NCBI RefSeq assembly: GCF_022802975.1 | Contig: NZ_JAFEVZ010000001.1 | Location: forward strand, 124,001 to 188,000 | DNA length: 64,000 bases | Reading direction: 5' to 3' | DNA from: Flavobacterium pectinovorum | GTDB lineage: Bacteria > Bacteroidota > Bacteroidia > Flavobacteriales > Flavobacteriaceae | Shown here: positions 63,522-64,000 of the stretch, one piece after another | Numbering within the stretch: the first letter of the stretch is position 1 | Layout: each line of letters opens with the position of its first letter | Notes under the pieces: model-generated | What the model was told of the DNA's origin: nothing | Database searches by the model: none | Seen by the model: only the letters and a program-made list of their open reading frames with translations | Program-made: the position numbers and the translations under genes

Positions 63522-64000
63522 TTACCATTTTGCTAATGACTCATTAAAGATGTCCTGAGTAATTCTTTCAAATATATCTTTGATAGCTTCATTTAAAACA
63601 GTTCCGGTAAGTTGCGATTGAGCAGGATAATCATGATAAAATTCGAATGTTTTTTCAAAATCGTCTGTTTCCTTCTTTTTGTTTGAAAAACGAACATTTA
63701 CACGGATTGTTAAACGGTTTTGTGAGGCCGCAGCATCCCCGTTGTTTGTCACTGCACTTGCAGTCATTGGTGTAATTCGGTAATCTGTAATTTCGCCTTC
63801 ATAGAGTAAATCGCCATTAGAACTTACCAGATTTAAATTGGTCTGGTTCATAATCAAATCCTGTAATGCTAGTGTGAATTCTCTGTCAATTCCCGGTTCA
63901 ATCAAATCTGCGTTATTCTGAAAAAAGTTTACCTGAAATGTTTTGGCATCAATCGGTGCTGCACCTGTAAAATTATATATACCACAGCCACTAAAGGTAG
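63522..64000 (-). CDS. LptE-like LPS-assembly lipoprotein (partial, N-terminus outside window)
   Basis: The minus-strand frame is open from the window edge to the stop at 63522. It begins inside a lipoprotein signal (TFSGCGIYNFTGAAPIDAK) and continues with FQVNFFQNN, EGEITDYRITPM and RLTIRVNVRFSN, which match Bacteroidetes LptE-family proteins. LptE forms the outer-membrane LPS translocon with LptD. At least 159 residues are seen; only the signal is cut off. An internal TTG at 63905 is not the start. The order lptE, TPR protein, secG is known from other Flavobacterium genomes. Confidence 0.85.
   Translation of the reverse strand, partial: TFSGCGIYNFTGAAPIDAKTFQVNFFQNNADLIEPGIDREFTLALQDLIMNQTNLNLVSSNGDLLYEGEITDYRITPMTASAVTNNGDAAASQNRLTIRVNVRFSNKKKETDDFEKTFEFYHDYPAQSQLTGTVLNEAIKDIFERITQDIFNESLAKW

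Overview
The window reads as chromosomal DNA of a Flavobacterium-like member of the Bacteroidetes (class Flavobacteriia). The evidence is the AT-rich base composition, the adjacent gliding genes gldB and gldC next to nadE, many promoters with the Bacteroidetes -7 box TAnnTTTG, a DnaG primase without zinc ligands, a long-tailed FtsZ, and families typical of this class (DUF5916, DUF6702, DUF4494, GMEYP-type M1 peptidase). No phage, transposase, CRISPR array or rRNA operon was seen.

Layout. 1-6463: the N-terminal part of a DUF5916 outer-membrane protein, two L,D-transpeptidases, a GNAT acetyltransferase, two identical tRNA-Gly(TCC) genes and dipeptidase PepE. 6628-12511: a tightly overlapping run of paralogous secreted CarboxypepD_reg-like proteins (one copy broken by two frameshifts), a DUF6702 protein and an M1 metallopeptidase. 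12616-19833: TatA, a PAP2 phosphatase, an O-methyltransferase, a small lipoprotein, RlmN, a polyprenyl diphosphate synthase, and an ECF sigma factor with a probable anti-sigma and a barrel protein. 19962-27243: DnaG, a NarL-type regulator, NadE, GldB, GldC, EngB and an alpha/beta hydrolase. 27622-43652: a nearly complete dcw cluster, mraZ-rsmH-ftsL-ftsI-murE-mraY-murD-ftsW-murG-murC-ftsQ-ftsA-ftsZ, without murF or ddl. It is preceded by GTGG repeats that look like the MraZ operator. 43856-50577: YqeY, tRNA-Arg(TCG), a hydrolase, a DUF962 protein, a DUF4494 protein, a repeat-rich intergenic region, a DUF3754 protein, a secreted possible cysteine-peptidase-like protein and a SUFU-domain protein. 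50889-55625: an accessory block of four unrecognised minus-strand genes around a striking noncoding 21-bp periodic array. 55903-64000: a SulP transporter, an amidohydrolase, groEL-groES, secG, a repeat-containing TPR-like protein and the 3' part of an lptE-like gene.

The core of the window makes peptidoglycan precursors, septal machinery and wall cross-links (dcw cluster, L,D-transpeptidases, polyprenyl synthase). Envelope genes around it serve gliding, Tat and Sec export, LPS assembly and lipoproteins. Intergenic spaces are rich in short palindromic repeat families, some of them inside the dcw cluster.

The most unusual item is the array at 52785-53016: about eleven degenerate 21-bp units, several centred on an 11-bp palindrome of the form GGTTnnnAACC. 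It has stops in every frame and appears GC-richer than its flanks. No known feature type explains it. Second are a 263-bp element with nested inverted repeats at 47350-47612 and the coupled paralog array at 6628-10112. All calls come from reading the sequence; no database search was run.
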